From contig JAJPIS010000124.1 in the NCBI GenBank assembly GCA_021324635.1, positions 1 to 34,244 on the forward strand: a stretch of DNA of 34,244 bases, given 5' to 3'. This document shows positions 17,740 through 25,723 of this stretch, piece by piece. The translations under genes were made by a program, and so were the position numbers. Within the stretch, counting starts at the first letter, position 1. The number at the start of each line of letters is the position of its first letter. Source of the stretch: Gemmatimonadota bacterium. Lineage in GTDB: Bacteria > Gemmatimonadota > Gemmatimonadetes > Gemmatimonadales > Gemmatimonadaceae. The notes beneath the pieces are model-generated. The model was not told the DNA's origin. It made no database searches and saw nothing but the letters and a program-made list of their open reading frames with translations.

Positions 17740-18694
17740 GCGTCAGGGCCGGCGTGCGGCGTGCGGCGATCGCGTCGGCCATCGACACGATGTTCTGGGC
17801 CAGCCGCATCGACGCGGCGTCGATCATCTTCCCGTCCAGTTGCGCCGCACCGCGGCCGGCCGTTGCCGCCTCATCGATCGCTCTCAGGATGCGGCGGGCG
17901 CGGTCGACCTCGGCCGCGTCCGGGGTGAAGACCTCGTTCGCCAATGCCACCTGCGACGGATGGATCGCCCACTTGCCCTCGATCCCGAGTGCGGCCCCAC
18001 GCCGCGCCGCTGCCAGGAAGCCCTCGCGGTCACTGAAGTCCCCGAATGGTCCATCGATCGGGCGCAGGCCGTGCGCCCGACTGGCGACGACGAGGCGCGT
18101 CAGCGCCGAGTGCCATTGATCCCCGGGATAGTCCGGTGTCGTGCCGCCGATACTCGTCGTCCGGGCGCGCACGCTGGCCGCGTAGTCGGCCACCCCGAAG
18201 TGCAGCGCCTCGAGACGGCGACTGGATTGAGCGATCGCTTCGACGTTCGACATGCCGAGCGCCGTCTCGATCAGCGTCTCGATGCCGATCCGGTGCGGCA
18301 GGCGCCGGGCCTCCTCGATCTGCGTGAGAAGGACATCGACCAGGTACACGTCACTGGGCGTGCCGACCTTGGGGACGAGGATGGTGTCGAGCCGGTCGCC
18401 GGCCTGCTCCACGATGTCGACCAGGTCGCGATACATGAACTGCGTATCGAGCCCGTTGATGCGGAGCGAGACGGTCTTGCCGCGACTCCGCCAGTCGTGG
18501 TCGCGCAGTCCCTTGATGGCGGCCGCGCGCGCCGCCTCCTTGTCGGCCGGAGCGACCGAGTCCTCGAGGTCAATGAAGACGTAGTCCGCGTCGCTGTGCA
18601 GGGCCTTGCCGAACAGCTCCGGGCGCGATGCCGGCACCGCGAGCTCGCTCCGTTGCAGACGCTGCCGCGCAGGCTCGATGCGCGCGCCGCTCAT
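17720..18694 (-). CDS. mcl: L-malyl-CoA/beta-methylmalyl-CoA lyase-like protein (HpcH/HpaI family)
   Basis: A 324-residue CitE/Mcl-type lyase that would cleave malyl-CoA to acetyl-CoA and glyoxylate, or methylmalyl-CoA to propionyl-CoA and glyoxylate, reversibly. Visible features: FIDLEDSVAPADK (40-52), SLRINGLDT (76-84) with substrate Arg78, metal ligands Glu143 (IETALG) and Asp170 (FGVADYAAS), and the C-terminal block PIDGPFGDFSD...GKWAIHPSQ...NEVFTP, which matches the Mcl1 group more than citrate lyase beta subunits. The start is ATG 18694, with GGAGG about 4 nt upstream, although the frame is open further upstream. It overlaps the dehydrogenase gene by 20 bp, forming a probable two-gene glyoxylate unit. 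A thioesterase-type paralogue role cannot be excluded. Confidence 0.85.
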   Translation of the reverse strand: MSGARIEPARQRLQRSELAVPASRPELFGKALHSDADYVFIDLEDSVAPADKEAARAAAIKGLRDHDWRSRGKTVSLRINGLDTQFMYRDLVDIVEQAGDRLDTILVPKVGTPSDVYLVDVLLTQIEEARRLPHRIGIETLIETALGMSNVEAIAQSSRRLEALHFGVADYAASVRARTTSIGGTTPDYPGDQWHSALTRLVVASRAHGLRPIDGPFGDFSDREGFLAAARRGAALGIEGKWAIHPSQVALANEVFTPDAAEVDRARRILRAIDEAATAGRGAAQLDGKMIDAASMRLAQNIVSMADAIAARRTPALTLVTSGR

Positions 18695-18800
18695 CGCCCC
18701 TCCGATGCTCGCTCCGCCATCGATGTGAGCCTCCACGCGCCGGTCGGAGCTGTCCGGGTGCGCACCGGTCGGTGCGCACTCCTCCCCCCGGCGCTGGCCG

Positions 18801-18983
18801 TCAGCGCACCAGCTGCTCGACCTCGGCCGCCTTACACCTGTTCTCGTGGTCCGGATAGGCCTTACCACAGTGGATGCACTGCTCGCCGAAACCGGTGCGC
18901 TTCCAGATCAGATAGTAGACCGCCCGCTGGAGCGCGGCGATGCGCTCGCTGAGCTGGCGGAGGTCCGTCTCGGGAGGGGTCAT
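18801..18983 (-). CDS. 60-residue protein with a CxxC...HxxxC metal-site-like motif
   Basis: A small, mostly helical protein. The N-terminal half is a predicted amphipathic helix (LRQLSERIAALQRAVYYL); the second half has Cys36, Cys39, His46 and Cys50 in the pattern C-x2-C-x6-H-x3-C, which could hold one zinc. No family is recognised. It lies 106 bp upstream of mcl on the same strand, so could be its operon leader. The ATG lacks a strong ribosome site. The regular motif and its sensible amino acid mix argue for a real gene rather than chance. Confidence 0.55.
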   Translation of the reverse strand: MTPPETDLRQLSERIAALQRAVYYLIWKRTGFGEQCIHCGKAYPDHENRCKAAEVEQLVR

Positions 18984-19094
18984 CGCGGTTCACGCTGAGA
19001 GAGAACGCAGCCGGCGCGGTCGGCGCCGGCGTGAGATGAGCCTAGATAAGCAGCCGCGTGGCGGGGGGCAAGGGGCCGCCAGCGGGCCCCGCAC

Positions 19095-21620
19095 CTACTC
19101 CCGCAGGCCTGCGAGAACGTCGGGCGGCGCGCGGCGCCGGGGCGGCATCGGTGTCGCGCCTTTCACCGCGCGCCAGAGGATGCGGTTGAACAGGGCCTCG
19201 TCCGCCCGGTCGGGACCGGACAGGTCGAGCCGCGCCGACTCGCTCGCGCCCGCGCCCGTGGCCGGGTTACGCTCGGTGAGCGGCACACTGGGCGTGAGGA
19301 CGACGTACGGCCGAGGGTCCGCCGTTCGCGCGAAGGCATCACGCAGCGGATGCCCGAAGTAGTCGAACGGCGAGAGCGCCGTGAGCCCCAGGATCTCCTC
19401 GATCGTCGCCAGCACGTCGGTCGTGTTGGCGAACCGGTGTCGGACACCACCCCGGCTGTACGGGGAGATCACGAGGAGCGGGGAGCGGTGGGAGTCCACG
19501 TGGTCGGCGCCGTTCTGCGCGTCGTCCTCGAGCACGAACACCACCGTGTTGACCCAGAATGGCGTGCGGGACAGGGCGTCGACCATCCGCCCGAGGGCGA
19601 GGTCGTTGTCGGCCATGTAGGCGCGCGGCGTGGGCGCGTCGGCGGTCGCGCCGGCGGTGTGATCGTTCCCGAGGTGCACGATCTCGAGCGCGGGCATCGC
19701 GCCCGCCGCCACGAACCGGTGCAGGTCGGCGATCCACACGTCCGCGCGCCGCTGGTCCGGGATCTTCAGATCGAACGAGGGGAAGTCCGGATTGGTCCGG
19801 CCCGCGAGCCCGCCCTTCGTGGGCACGTAGGTCCCGGCCGGAGCGGCCGCTGCCCCCGCCGTCCCCGCCGGGACGCTGAACTCGCCGTAGTTCCGGACGG
19901 TCAGGCCGCCGCGGATGGCGAGATCCCACAGGTAGCCCGCCGATGGGGCGGCGACGTCGTCGCCATCCGCGGGCACCGAGTCGCGGTTCGTTCCCTCGTA
20001 GTCGTACGTCCGCCCGCGCCGGGAATACTGCGACGGGACGGTCTTCTCGGTGTAGTCGGTGGCGTACGCCGCCGTCGACCAGTTGTGGCCGTCGCCACTC
20101 ACTTCGGCGTTGACGAAGAAGCGGTCCCAGATACCAAAACGCTCGGCGAGCGCGTGGTGGTTCGGCGAGACCGACCGGGGGAAGAACACGAGCGCGGTGT
20201 CGCCATCGGCCTGGCGCAGATCGCCGAGCACCTGGTCGTAGGTCCGATTCTCCTTGATGATGTAGACCACGTGCGTGAGCGGAGGATAGAGCAGGCGCGG
20301 GTTGGTGGGTGGCGCCGGTTCGTCCCACCCGTCGAGGTGGGAGACGCGAGCGGTGTAGGTCGCGAGCGCATCCCCGGCGCCAGCGCTCGGCGGCGGCACG
20401 AAGGTGATCGTGCCCGAGATCTGCCCGAGGGTGTAGCCGCTCGGATTGCGCGGTCGACCGGGGCCCGGCCCCGAGTCGGCGTTCGGCCGCGTCCCGCGGC
20501 CCTTGGCATTCACCACGATCAGAGTGTCACCGGGGAGCGCGAGCACCGCGGACGGGTACCACCCGACGGGGATCCGACCGATCGGGACGGCGGCGCCGGG
20601 CGGCGCGTGCCCTCCGAGCCTGAAGACAGCGACCGCATTGTTGTCGGCCTCCGCCGCGTATAACCGCGTGCCGTCAGCGGCCAGCGCGAGCGCGACCGGT
20701 GTGCTTCCTTCGGCCGTCGGCGAGGCGGGTGGATCGGTCAGGGTCGCGACGACGCGCCGGGCCCTGGTATTGATGACGTCGATGCGGTCGGTGCTCGCCG
20801 ACGTCACGAACAGGCGCGAGCCATCGGGCGTCAGGAGCAGTGACGACGGATGCCGCGAGACGCGGATCCGATCGCCAGCCGCCAGCGTGCCCGCCGCTCC
20901 GGGCGCGAACGCCGACACGGTCTGGCTTCCCCAGGCCGACACGTACACCGCGCCGTCCGGTCCGACGGCGACGGCGTACGGGTAGCGATCGGTGGGCAAC
21001 CGCTGGGTGACTCGTCCGGTCGCGAGATCGATGACGGCGAGCGAATCGGCGAGATTCTCGGCGACGTAGAGGGTACGGCCATCCGGGGAGACCGCGAGTC
21101 CTGCCGGGTAGCGCCGGCCGCTCGCCCGCGGCGCTCGGGGCTCGAGGACGATGCTGTCCGCGAGCGTGGCCCGACCGTCCGTCCAGGCATAGCGGTACAC
21201 GACGTCCTGGTTGCCGCCGGACGCGAGCAGCGTGTGCCCGTCGGGCGTGAAACTCAACCCGATGAACGCCGCCGGCTGACCGAGCGTCTGAACGACCTGG
21301 CCGGTCGCGCGATCGACAACCTGAACGCCCTGCTCACGCCACCCGTCCAGCAGCAGCACGATGCGCGACCCGTCGGGTGAGAGGACGGCGGCCAGCGGGA
21401 ACGAGCCCACATCGAACGATCGGCCGGCAGGGTCGAGGTGTCCGCCGGTCGGGAGGCGCCCGGGCTCGAGGGTCGCGAGTTCCGCCTCGCTCGCCGGTCC
21501 GCGCGACCGCGTGCAGGCGCCGGCCGCGCACAGCGCACCGAGGAGCAGGTGCCGGACCGGGCGGCCGGTCAGGGCCGCGATCGTGCGCCGCGCGGACCGC
21601 CGGCCTGGGCGTCGGATCAC
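19095..21620 (-). CDS. YncE-type beta-propeller fused to a phosphoesterase, predicted lipoprotein
   Basis: An 841-residue exported protein. After an Arg-rich leader and a hydrophobic stretch ending in AGAC, a lipobox-like site, comes a repeat propeller of the YncE/40-residue type, to about residue 400, with repeated SPDGRTLYVAEN-like strands. A C-terminal phosphoesterase domain (about 450-815) of the alkaline-phosphatase-like superfamily follows, showing IKENRTYDQVLGD, SPNHHALAERFG, VSGDGHNW, FVLEDDAQNGADHVDSHRSP and ISPYSR, with metal-binding Asp/His residues. Such fusions are known as bifunctional YncE/alkaline phosphatase family proteins; substrates are mostly untested. The GTG start at 21620 overlaps the TGA of the upstream His-rich gene (GTGA), indicating coupled translation. 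Confidence 0.88.
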   Translation of the reverse strand: MIRRPGRRSARRTIAALTGRPVRHLLLGALCAAGACTRSRGPASEAELATLEPGRLPTGGHLDPAGRSFDVGSFPLAAVLSPDGSRIVLLLDGWREQGVQVVDRATGQVVQTLGQPAAFIGLSFTPDGHTLLASGGNQDVVYRYAWTDGRATLADSIVLEPRAPRASGRRYPAGLAVSPDGRTLYVAENLADSLAVIDLATGRVTQRLPTDRYPYAVAVGPDGAVYVSAWGSQTVSAFAPGAAGTLAAGDRIRVSRHPSSLLLTPDGSRLFVTSASTDRIDVINTRARRVVATLTDPPASPTAEGSTPVALALAADGTRLYAAEADNNAVAVFRLGGHAPPGAAVPIGRIPVGWYPSAVLALPGDTLIVVNAKGRGTRPNADSGPGPGRPRNPSGYTLGQISGTITFVPPPSAGAGDALATYTARVSHLDGWDEPAPPTNPRLLYPPLTHVVYIIKENRTYDQVLGDLRQADGDTALVFFPRSVSPNHHALAERFGIWDRFFVNAEVSGDGHNWSTAAYATDYTEKTVPSQYSRRGRTYDYEGTNRDSVPADGDDVAAPSAGYLWDLAIRGGLTVRNYGEFSVPAGTAGAAAAPAGTYVPTKGGLAGRTNPDFPSFDLKIPDQRRADVWIADLHRFVAAGAMPALEIVHLGNDHTAGATADAPTPRAYMADNDLALGRMVDALSRTPFWVNTVVFVLEDDAQNGADHVDSHRSPLLVISPYSRGGVRHRFANTTDVLATIEEILGLTALSPFDYFGHPLRDAFARTADPRPYVVLTPSVPLTERNPATGAGASESARLDLSGPDRADEALFNRILWRAVKGATPMPPRRRAPPDVLAGLRE

Positions 21621-21871
21621 GTGCCGGGTCGTTGGTCGGAGCTGGTTCGCGGCTGGTCCTTCTTCCCGCCGTAGCCGCTCTCGTGCTCGGTCGTGTGGTG
21701 CCGGTCGGGCGGCATCGCCTCCGGGGTGCCGCCGAGCCGAGTCTCGGGGCCGTGCCCGTGCTCGGTGTGCCCGGGCGGCATGTGAGCCGGGTCAGCCGGG
21801 CCGGCCTCCTTCGGCTCCTGCTCGGTGGATTCCGGCTGCGGCTCGCCAGGGTGTTCAGGATCGGGTCTCAT
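21617..21871 (-). CDS. Small His-rich, disordered protein coupled to the phosphoesterase gene
   Basis: An 84-residue hydrophilic protein made largely of Pro, Glu, His, Gly and Thr with no hydrophobic core, so probably disordered. Histidine clusters (HMPPGHTEHGHG and RHHTTEHE) could bind metal ions. No signal peptide or known family is seen. The ATG at 21871 is chosen because AAGGAG lies 7 nt upstream; an in-frame TTG further up lies within this ribosome site region. The gene ends in GTGA, shared with the start of the phosphoesterase lipoprotein gene. This tight coupling and the ribosome site support a real gene, but its function is unknown. Confidence 0.6.
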   Translation of the reverse strand: MRPDPEHPGEPQPESTEQEPKEAGPADPAHMPPGHTEHGHGPETRLGGTPEAMPPDRHHTTEHESGYGGKKDQPRTSSDQRPGT

Positions 21872-22159
21872 CGGTCGACTCCTTCCCAAGAGAGGGGGTT
21901 CCGGGTACCAGCGTGGGCAGGGGCAGTGTGCAAGTCCGTGGCCGCCCGTCGTCTCACTGGAGGTGCGCGCGAGACGGGCGGCAGGGCCGGCCCGGACGGC
22001 GCGCGCCAGGTGCGGTCAGGCACACCCCGGAGAAACGATATGCAATCGCGGCCGGATCAGGAAACGGCACCGCTGAGATGTTGCGTGGTCGTTGCCGTCG
22101 GTGGACCGTCGACGGGTGCGGCCCACGGTGCCGGTGGCCGGGCGTGGTGAGGCTCGGGC

Positions 22160-22690
22160 ATGGGTGACGTCGAGCGCTTGTTTCACGCCTACCACGGTCC
22201 GCTCGTGCGGTACTTGACCCGCCGGCTCGGGGACCGCGACTGGGCGGAGGAGGTCGCCCAGGAGACCTTCGTGCGCGCGCTTCGGCAGGAGACGATCGTC
22301 AACGAGCGGGCATGGCTCTTTGCGGTCGCGACCAATCTGGTGCGTGACGAGGCGCGAAAGGATGCGCGCCGGCGGCGGCATCTCGCGCTGCTGGCCGAGC
22401 AGGAGCGGGAGTCCGTGACCGAGCCCGCAGTGACATCGCTCGAGCGCGCCCAGGAGGCGGCCCTGGCGCGCCGCGCCGTCGACGCGCTCGGCGAGCGGGA
22501 CCGGCTCGCGTTGCTGATGCGCGAGGAAGGACTCGACTACCACGAGATTGCGGAAGCGCTCGGCCTCTCGATCGGCTCGGTCGGCACGACACTGGCGCGC
22601 GCCCGGCGGCGGCTGGCGGAGAGCTACGAGGCGATCCAGCGGGAGAGCGCGGCGCGCGGGACATGGCGAGGTGGCTATGGTGGAGCGTGA
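22160..22690 (+). CDS. ECF-type RNA polymerase sigma factor
   Basis: A 176-residue two-domain sigma factor. The sigma2 region is LFHAYHGPLVRYLTRRLGDRDWAEEVAQETFVRAL (for -10 binding and melting) with NERAWLFAVATNLVRDEAR. The sigma4 helix-turn-helix is DYHEIAEALGLSIGSVGTTLARARRRL, for -35 recognition. Region sigma3 is missing, as expected for ECF factors. It overlaps by 14 bp a zinc-type anti-sigma gene, so activity is probably held by that membrane protein until a signal arrives. The ATG at 22160 has a weak GTGAGG site 9 nt upstream. The ECF subgroup was not determined. Confidence 0.95.
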   Translation: MGDVERLFHAYHGPLVRYLTRRLGDRDWAEEVAQETFVRALRQETIVNERAWLFAVATNLVRDEARKDARRRRHLALLAEQERESVTEPAVTSLERAQEAALARRAVDALGERDRLALLMREEGLDYHEIAEALGLSIGSVGTTLARARRRLAESYEAIQRESAARGTWRGGYGGA

Positions 22691-23729
22691 GGCGAGGCGT
22701 GGAACGACCGAGCACGTCGATGAAGGGACAGTCCACGCGTGGCTCGACGACCAGCTCGGGCCGGCCGAGGGAGCGCGCATCGCGGCGCACGTCGCGGCGT
22801 GCGCCGCGTGCGCCGCCCTCGTCGCCGACGCTCGTGGCTTCATCGCCGCATCGACGCGCATCCTGACGGCGCTCGACGATGCCCCGCCGCGCGGGGCGAG
22901 CGCCGGCGTCGCGGCGAACCAGAGTGACGCCCCGCTGACCGCGCGCCCGGCGTCGGGCCTGGCCCCCCGAGCGGCGGCACCGGCGGCCGGGAGGCGCCGG
23001 GCCCGGCCGCCCTGGCGGATCGCGCCGTGGGAGCTCAGAGCTGCCGCGGCGGCGGTCGTGGTCGCCGTGGGCGTCACTCTGGTGCTCCGCGGCGGCCGGC
23101 CCGACGCGAGCCGCCGCGCCGATCAGCTCACCGCCGCGCCGTCACCCGCCTCCGCGACATCCCCCGCCCCCACGGCCCCCGCGGCCCGCTACGCCCTGCC
23201 GGCACCCGCTCGGCCCCCTCGGCCCCCTCGGCCCGCTCGGCCGGCCGCGCCGGCCATGGCGGCCCCTCCGGCGGCCCTCCGGCCGGCGTCGGCGTGCGTC
23301 GATCGCGTCGTCACCGTCCCGGCGGCGACGAGCACCCTGCTGACCGCGGATGTGGCCACGAAGAGCGCCGCGGCGGCACTCGCCTCGACCGCGCCCCTGT
23401 CGGACGGCGCTGATGCCGCCAAGAAAGAAGACGCGGTCGGCGTCCGCGAAGGCCCACAAATGCAGGCGGAGGTGCGTGGGCGGGCGGACACGCGTCGCCC
23501 CGCGCCGAGCACGAGCGAGGTGTCCGCCCCGACGTCGGGCGCGGTCCGCCTCACGATGCGCGAGAGCGGCGACAGCCTCTTCCCCGGCCTCGGCCTCGCG
23601 GCAGCCGGCGACACGTCCGTCGTTCTGCGAGGGAGCTGGCGCCCGCTCGGTCACGACTCGGCGATCCTCTCCCTCCCGTCGCCCCGCGGCCGAGTCGAGG
23701 CGGCCGTGCGGTGCGGATCACGCCCCTAG
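22677..23729 (+). CDS. Membrane anti-sigma factor with zinc-binding ZAS domain
   Basis: A 350-residue partner of the preceding ECF sigma factor. The cytoplasmic domain (about 12-60) has the ZAS motif His38-x3-Cys42-x2-Cys45. One transmembrane helix follows (about 118-138, RAAAAAVVVAVGVTLVL). The remaining roughly 210 residues would lie outside the membrane: a Pro/Ala/Arg-rich stretch containing RPP/RPA repeats, then a short region with strand-like pieces near the end. The ATG at 22677 overlaps the sigma gene by 14 bp and has a GAGGTGG site a few nt upstream; the longer upstream frame is not used. The outer domain shows no recognised sensor fold. Confidence 0.85.
   Translation: MVEREARRGTTEHVDEGTVHAWLDDQLGPAEGARIAAHVAACAACAALVADARGFIAASTRILTALDDAPPRGASAGVAANQSDAPLTARPASGLAPRAAAPAAGRRRARPPWRIAPWELRAAAAAVVVAVGVTLVLRGGRPDASRRADQLTAAPSPASATSPAPTAPAARYALPAPARPPRPPRPARPAAPAMAAPPAALRPASACVDRVVTVPAATSTLLTADVATKSAAAALASTAPLSDGADAAKKEDAVGVREGPQMQAEVRGRADTRRPAPSTSEVSAPTSGAVRLTMRESGDSLFPGLGLAAAGDTSVVLRGSWRPLGHDSAILSLPSPRGRVEAAVRCGSRP
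23205..23240 (+). repeat. 9-bp coding tandem repeat in anti-sigma linker
   Basis: Four units of CCCNCTCGG type encode Arg-Pro-Pro/Arg-Pro-Ala repeats in the extracytoplasmic Pro-rich linker. The unit is a multiple of three, so unit gain or loss keeps the frame. Confidence 0.75.
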
Positions 23730-23745
23730 GGCCGCTTCTCTGTCG

Positions 23746-25602
23746 TCACACCGGGGCGAGCGCCGCCGCGTCGGTGCGGTCGAACCGGCGGCCGAGCCAT
23801 TGGATCGCGAGGGCGATCTCGGCCGCCGCAGCCGTCAGCGCGACGAGCGCCGCCGTGAGCACGGCCCCGAGGGTCGGCCGCCCGCCGCCCGCGCTGGCGC
23901 CCAGGACGATGGCCGCCCCCGCCGTCGGCAGGGCGAGCAGGAGCGCCAGTCCCGTGAGCGAGCCGAGCATGCCGAGGATGCGCTGACCGATCACCTCGAG
24001 CCCACTGATGCCGCCCGGGCCGAGCCGAATCCAGCCGGGGAAGAGCAACGCGGCCGCGTTCTGCACGACGAAGCTCGACATGTTGACGATCGGGAGCGCG
24101 CCCATCGTGACCGCGAGCAGAGTCATGCGGTCCGCCAGGGGCGCGGCCAGCAGGCGTGAGACCGCGCCCCCTCCGGCGTCCGCGGGGCTGGCCGAGAGCA
24201 GGGCGTAGGCGGCCGCCAGCAGCAGCCATTGGATCATCGTGAGCGCCAGCGTCGACGACGCGATCTCGGCGAAGACCAACGTCGCCCCGCCGAGCGGGTA
24301 GGTGCGGAGCAGATCGATGTGCAGCAGGTCCTGACGCAGGTCGTTCCGGATGGCGAGGGGTCCGAGGACCACCAGGAAGAGCGCCGCCATGAACGCCAGC
24401 CAGCCGAGGAAGAGCACACCGTCGCCCGGCGGGAGGTCACCGAAGAGCCCGAGCTCACTGAACGCGAACACGACCGCGGAGATGGCGATCCCCACGAACG
24501 CCATCGTGCGCAGCCGGAGCCCGCGCGCGAGCGCGAGGGTGTTCTTCCAGAGTACTGCGACCGCCGGGTCGCCGGCGGCCGAGAGCGGGAGCACCACCCG
24601 CCGCAGGCGCGCGGCCGGCGGCGGCGCCCGATCGAGCCGCACGGCGGCCATCGATCCACTGACCTTGTCGACCACGCTTGGCGTCGGCAGCGCCGCGCCG
24701 GCGGCTCGCGCCCGCGCCCGGGCGATCCGCGCGGCACGGCGCGCCGAGGCTTCTACCGCGGCGTCCTCGAACACCGTGTCGGCCCGCAGCACCCAGGCCA
24801 CATGGAGGATGAGCAGCGCCATCGCCGGGCCCATCGCGAGTGCCCACTCGCCGGCCGACCCGGCGTACGACGGCGCGATGGCGATCCGGAAGGGCCACAG
24901 GATCGCCGCCGGGAGCGGCATCGCCATCGCCGCGCGCACGTGCGCGACCGCCGCCGGGATGCCTTCGACGCCGTGCGTCCCCGGCCAGCTGCGGACCGCG
25001 CTCACGAACAGGATCATGATCCCGCCGCCGGCGATGACGATCGGAAGCGCATTGCGGCGGAGCCCGCGGCCGCGCTGCGCTGCGCCCGCGCGCGCGAGGG
25101 CCGTCCCCATCTGGTGGAGCGACAGCGTACTGAACAGCATCCAGACCGACAGCACCCGGAGCCCGACGGGGAGCGACGCCCCCGCCCGCCGAGCGAGGAA
25201 GGTGATGAACAGCGCGCTGACGAGGAGCGGGATCTGCGCCCGTCCGATCCGGTACAGCACGAGCGTCCGCCGGCTGAGCGGCGCCGGGAAGAGGAACTGG
25301 ACCTCGGCCGGCGAGAACGCCAGCGCCGCATTGGAGCTCCCGATCAGCCACCACTTGGCGGCGAAGAGCGCGAGCCCGACCGCGCTCATGAGCGCCAGCT
25401 CTGTGCGTCCGGCACCCTGTCCTGGCGGGAGCACCGCCGGGACGCCCACCCCCTCGTCCGTCGGGCGGTGGAGCAGGAGAAAGAAGTAGCCGCACGCGAC
25501 CGCCACCGCGATCACGTACCGCGGCGAGCGGAGCCGCCGCACCTGCGCGCTGAAGCGGTTCCGGACCGTCCGCGCGACGAGGAACGGCAGCGCGCCATTC
25601 AT
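23746..25602 (-). CDS. ABC exporter permease (ABC_export-like membrane protein)
   Basis: A 618-residue multi-pass membrane protein with many hydrophobic segments (for example VIAVAVACGYFFLLL, ALMSAVGLALFAAKWW, TMAFVGIAISAVVFAFSEL, FLGWLAFMAALFLVVLGPLAI, LALTMIQWLLLAAAYALL). It contains PAEVQFLFPAPLSRRTLVLYRI, a block common in putative ABC exporter permeases that pair with a separate ATPase. The ATPase gene lies directly upstream on the same strand, 121 bp away, so together they form an export system. The transported substrate is unknown. The ATG at 25602 has a GAGG site 7 nt upstream. The reading frame stays open upstream through the 12-bp repeat but has no ATG, GTG or TTG there. It converges with the anti-sigma gene, 16 bp away. 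Confidence 0.82.
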   Translation of the reverse strand: MNGALPFLVARTVRNRFSAQVRRLRSPRYVIAVAVACGYFFLLLHRPTDEGVGVPAVLPPGQGAGRTELALMSAVGLALFAAKWWLIGSSNAALAFSPAEVQFLFPAPLSRRTLVLYRIGRAQIPLLVSALFITFLARRAGASLPVGLRVLSVWMLFSTLSLHQMGTALARAGAAQRGRGLRRNALPIVIAGGGIMILFVSAVRSWPGTHGVEGIPAAVAHVRAAMAMPLPAAILWPFRIAIAPSYAGSAGEWALAMGPAMALLILHVAWVLRADTVFEDAAVEASARRAARIARARARAAGAALPTPSVVDKVSGSMAAVRLDRAPPPAARLRRVVLPLSAAGDPAVAVLWKNTLALARGLRLRTMAFVGIAISAVVFAFSELGLFGDLPPGDGVLFLGWLAFMAALFLVVLGPLAIRNDLRQDLLHIDLLRTYPLGGATLVFAEIASSTLALTMIQWLLLAAAYALLSASPADAGGGAVSRLLAAPLADRMTLLAVTMGALPIVNMSSFVVQNAAALLFPGWIRLGPGGISGLEVIGQRILGMLGSLTGLALLLALPTAGAAIVLGASAGGGRPTLGAVLTAALVALTAAAAEIALAIQWLGRRFDRTDAAALAPV

Positions 25603-25620
25603 GGCTCGCCTCGGCAGCCG

Positions 25621-25691
25621 CTCACCGACTCGCTCAGCGACTTGCTCACCGACTCGCTCAGCGACCCGCTCACCGACCCGCTCACCGGCCG
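25621..25691. repeat. 12-bp tandem array between ABC ATPase and permease genes
   Basis: Five exact-length 12-bp units (CTCACCGACTCG, CTCAGCGACTTG and variants, alternating as a 24-bp higher-order pattern) at 25621-25680 plus a shortened sixth. It lies 18 bp before the permease start, where the spacing to the ribosome site matters little but mRNA structure might. Confidence 0.85.
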
Positions 25692-25723
25692 CTCACGCAG
25701 CGGCGGCGCGACGCCAGCGCCGC

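Noticed and set aside
21942-21981. Imperfect stem (arms near 21942-21955 and 21971-21981) in the divergent spacer before the sigma gene
   Set aside because: It needs a 3-nt bulge and matches no known riboswitch or RNA that I recognise; likely chance in GC-rich DNA.
22060-22086. GGAAAC followed 18 nt later by CGT, upstream of the ECF sigma gene, as a self-regulated ECF promoter
   Set aside because: The spacing and the -10 element fit poorly, and such short matches are frequent in this DNA. It needs mapped starts.
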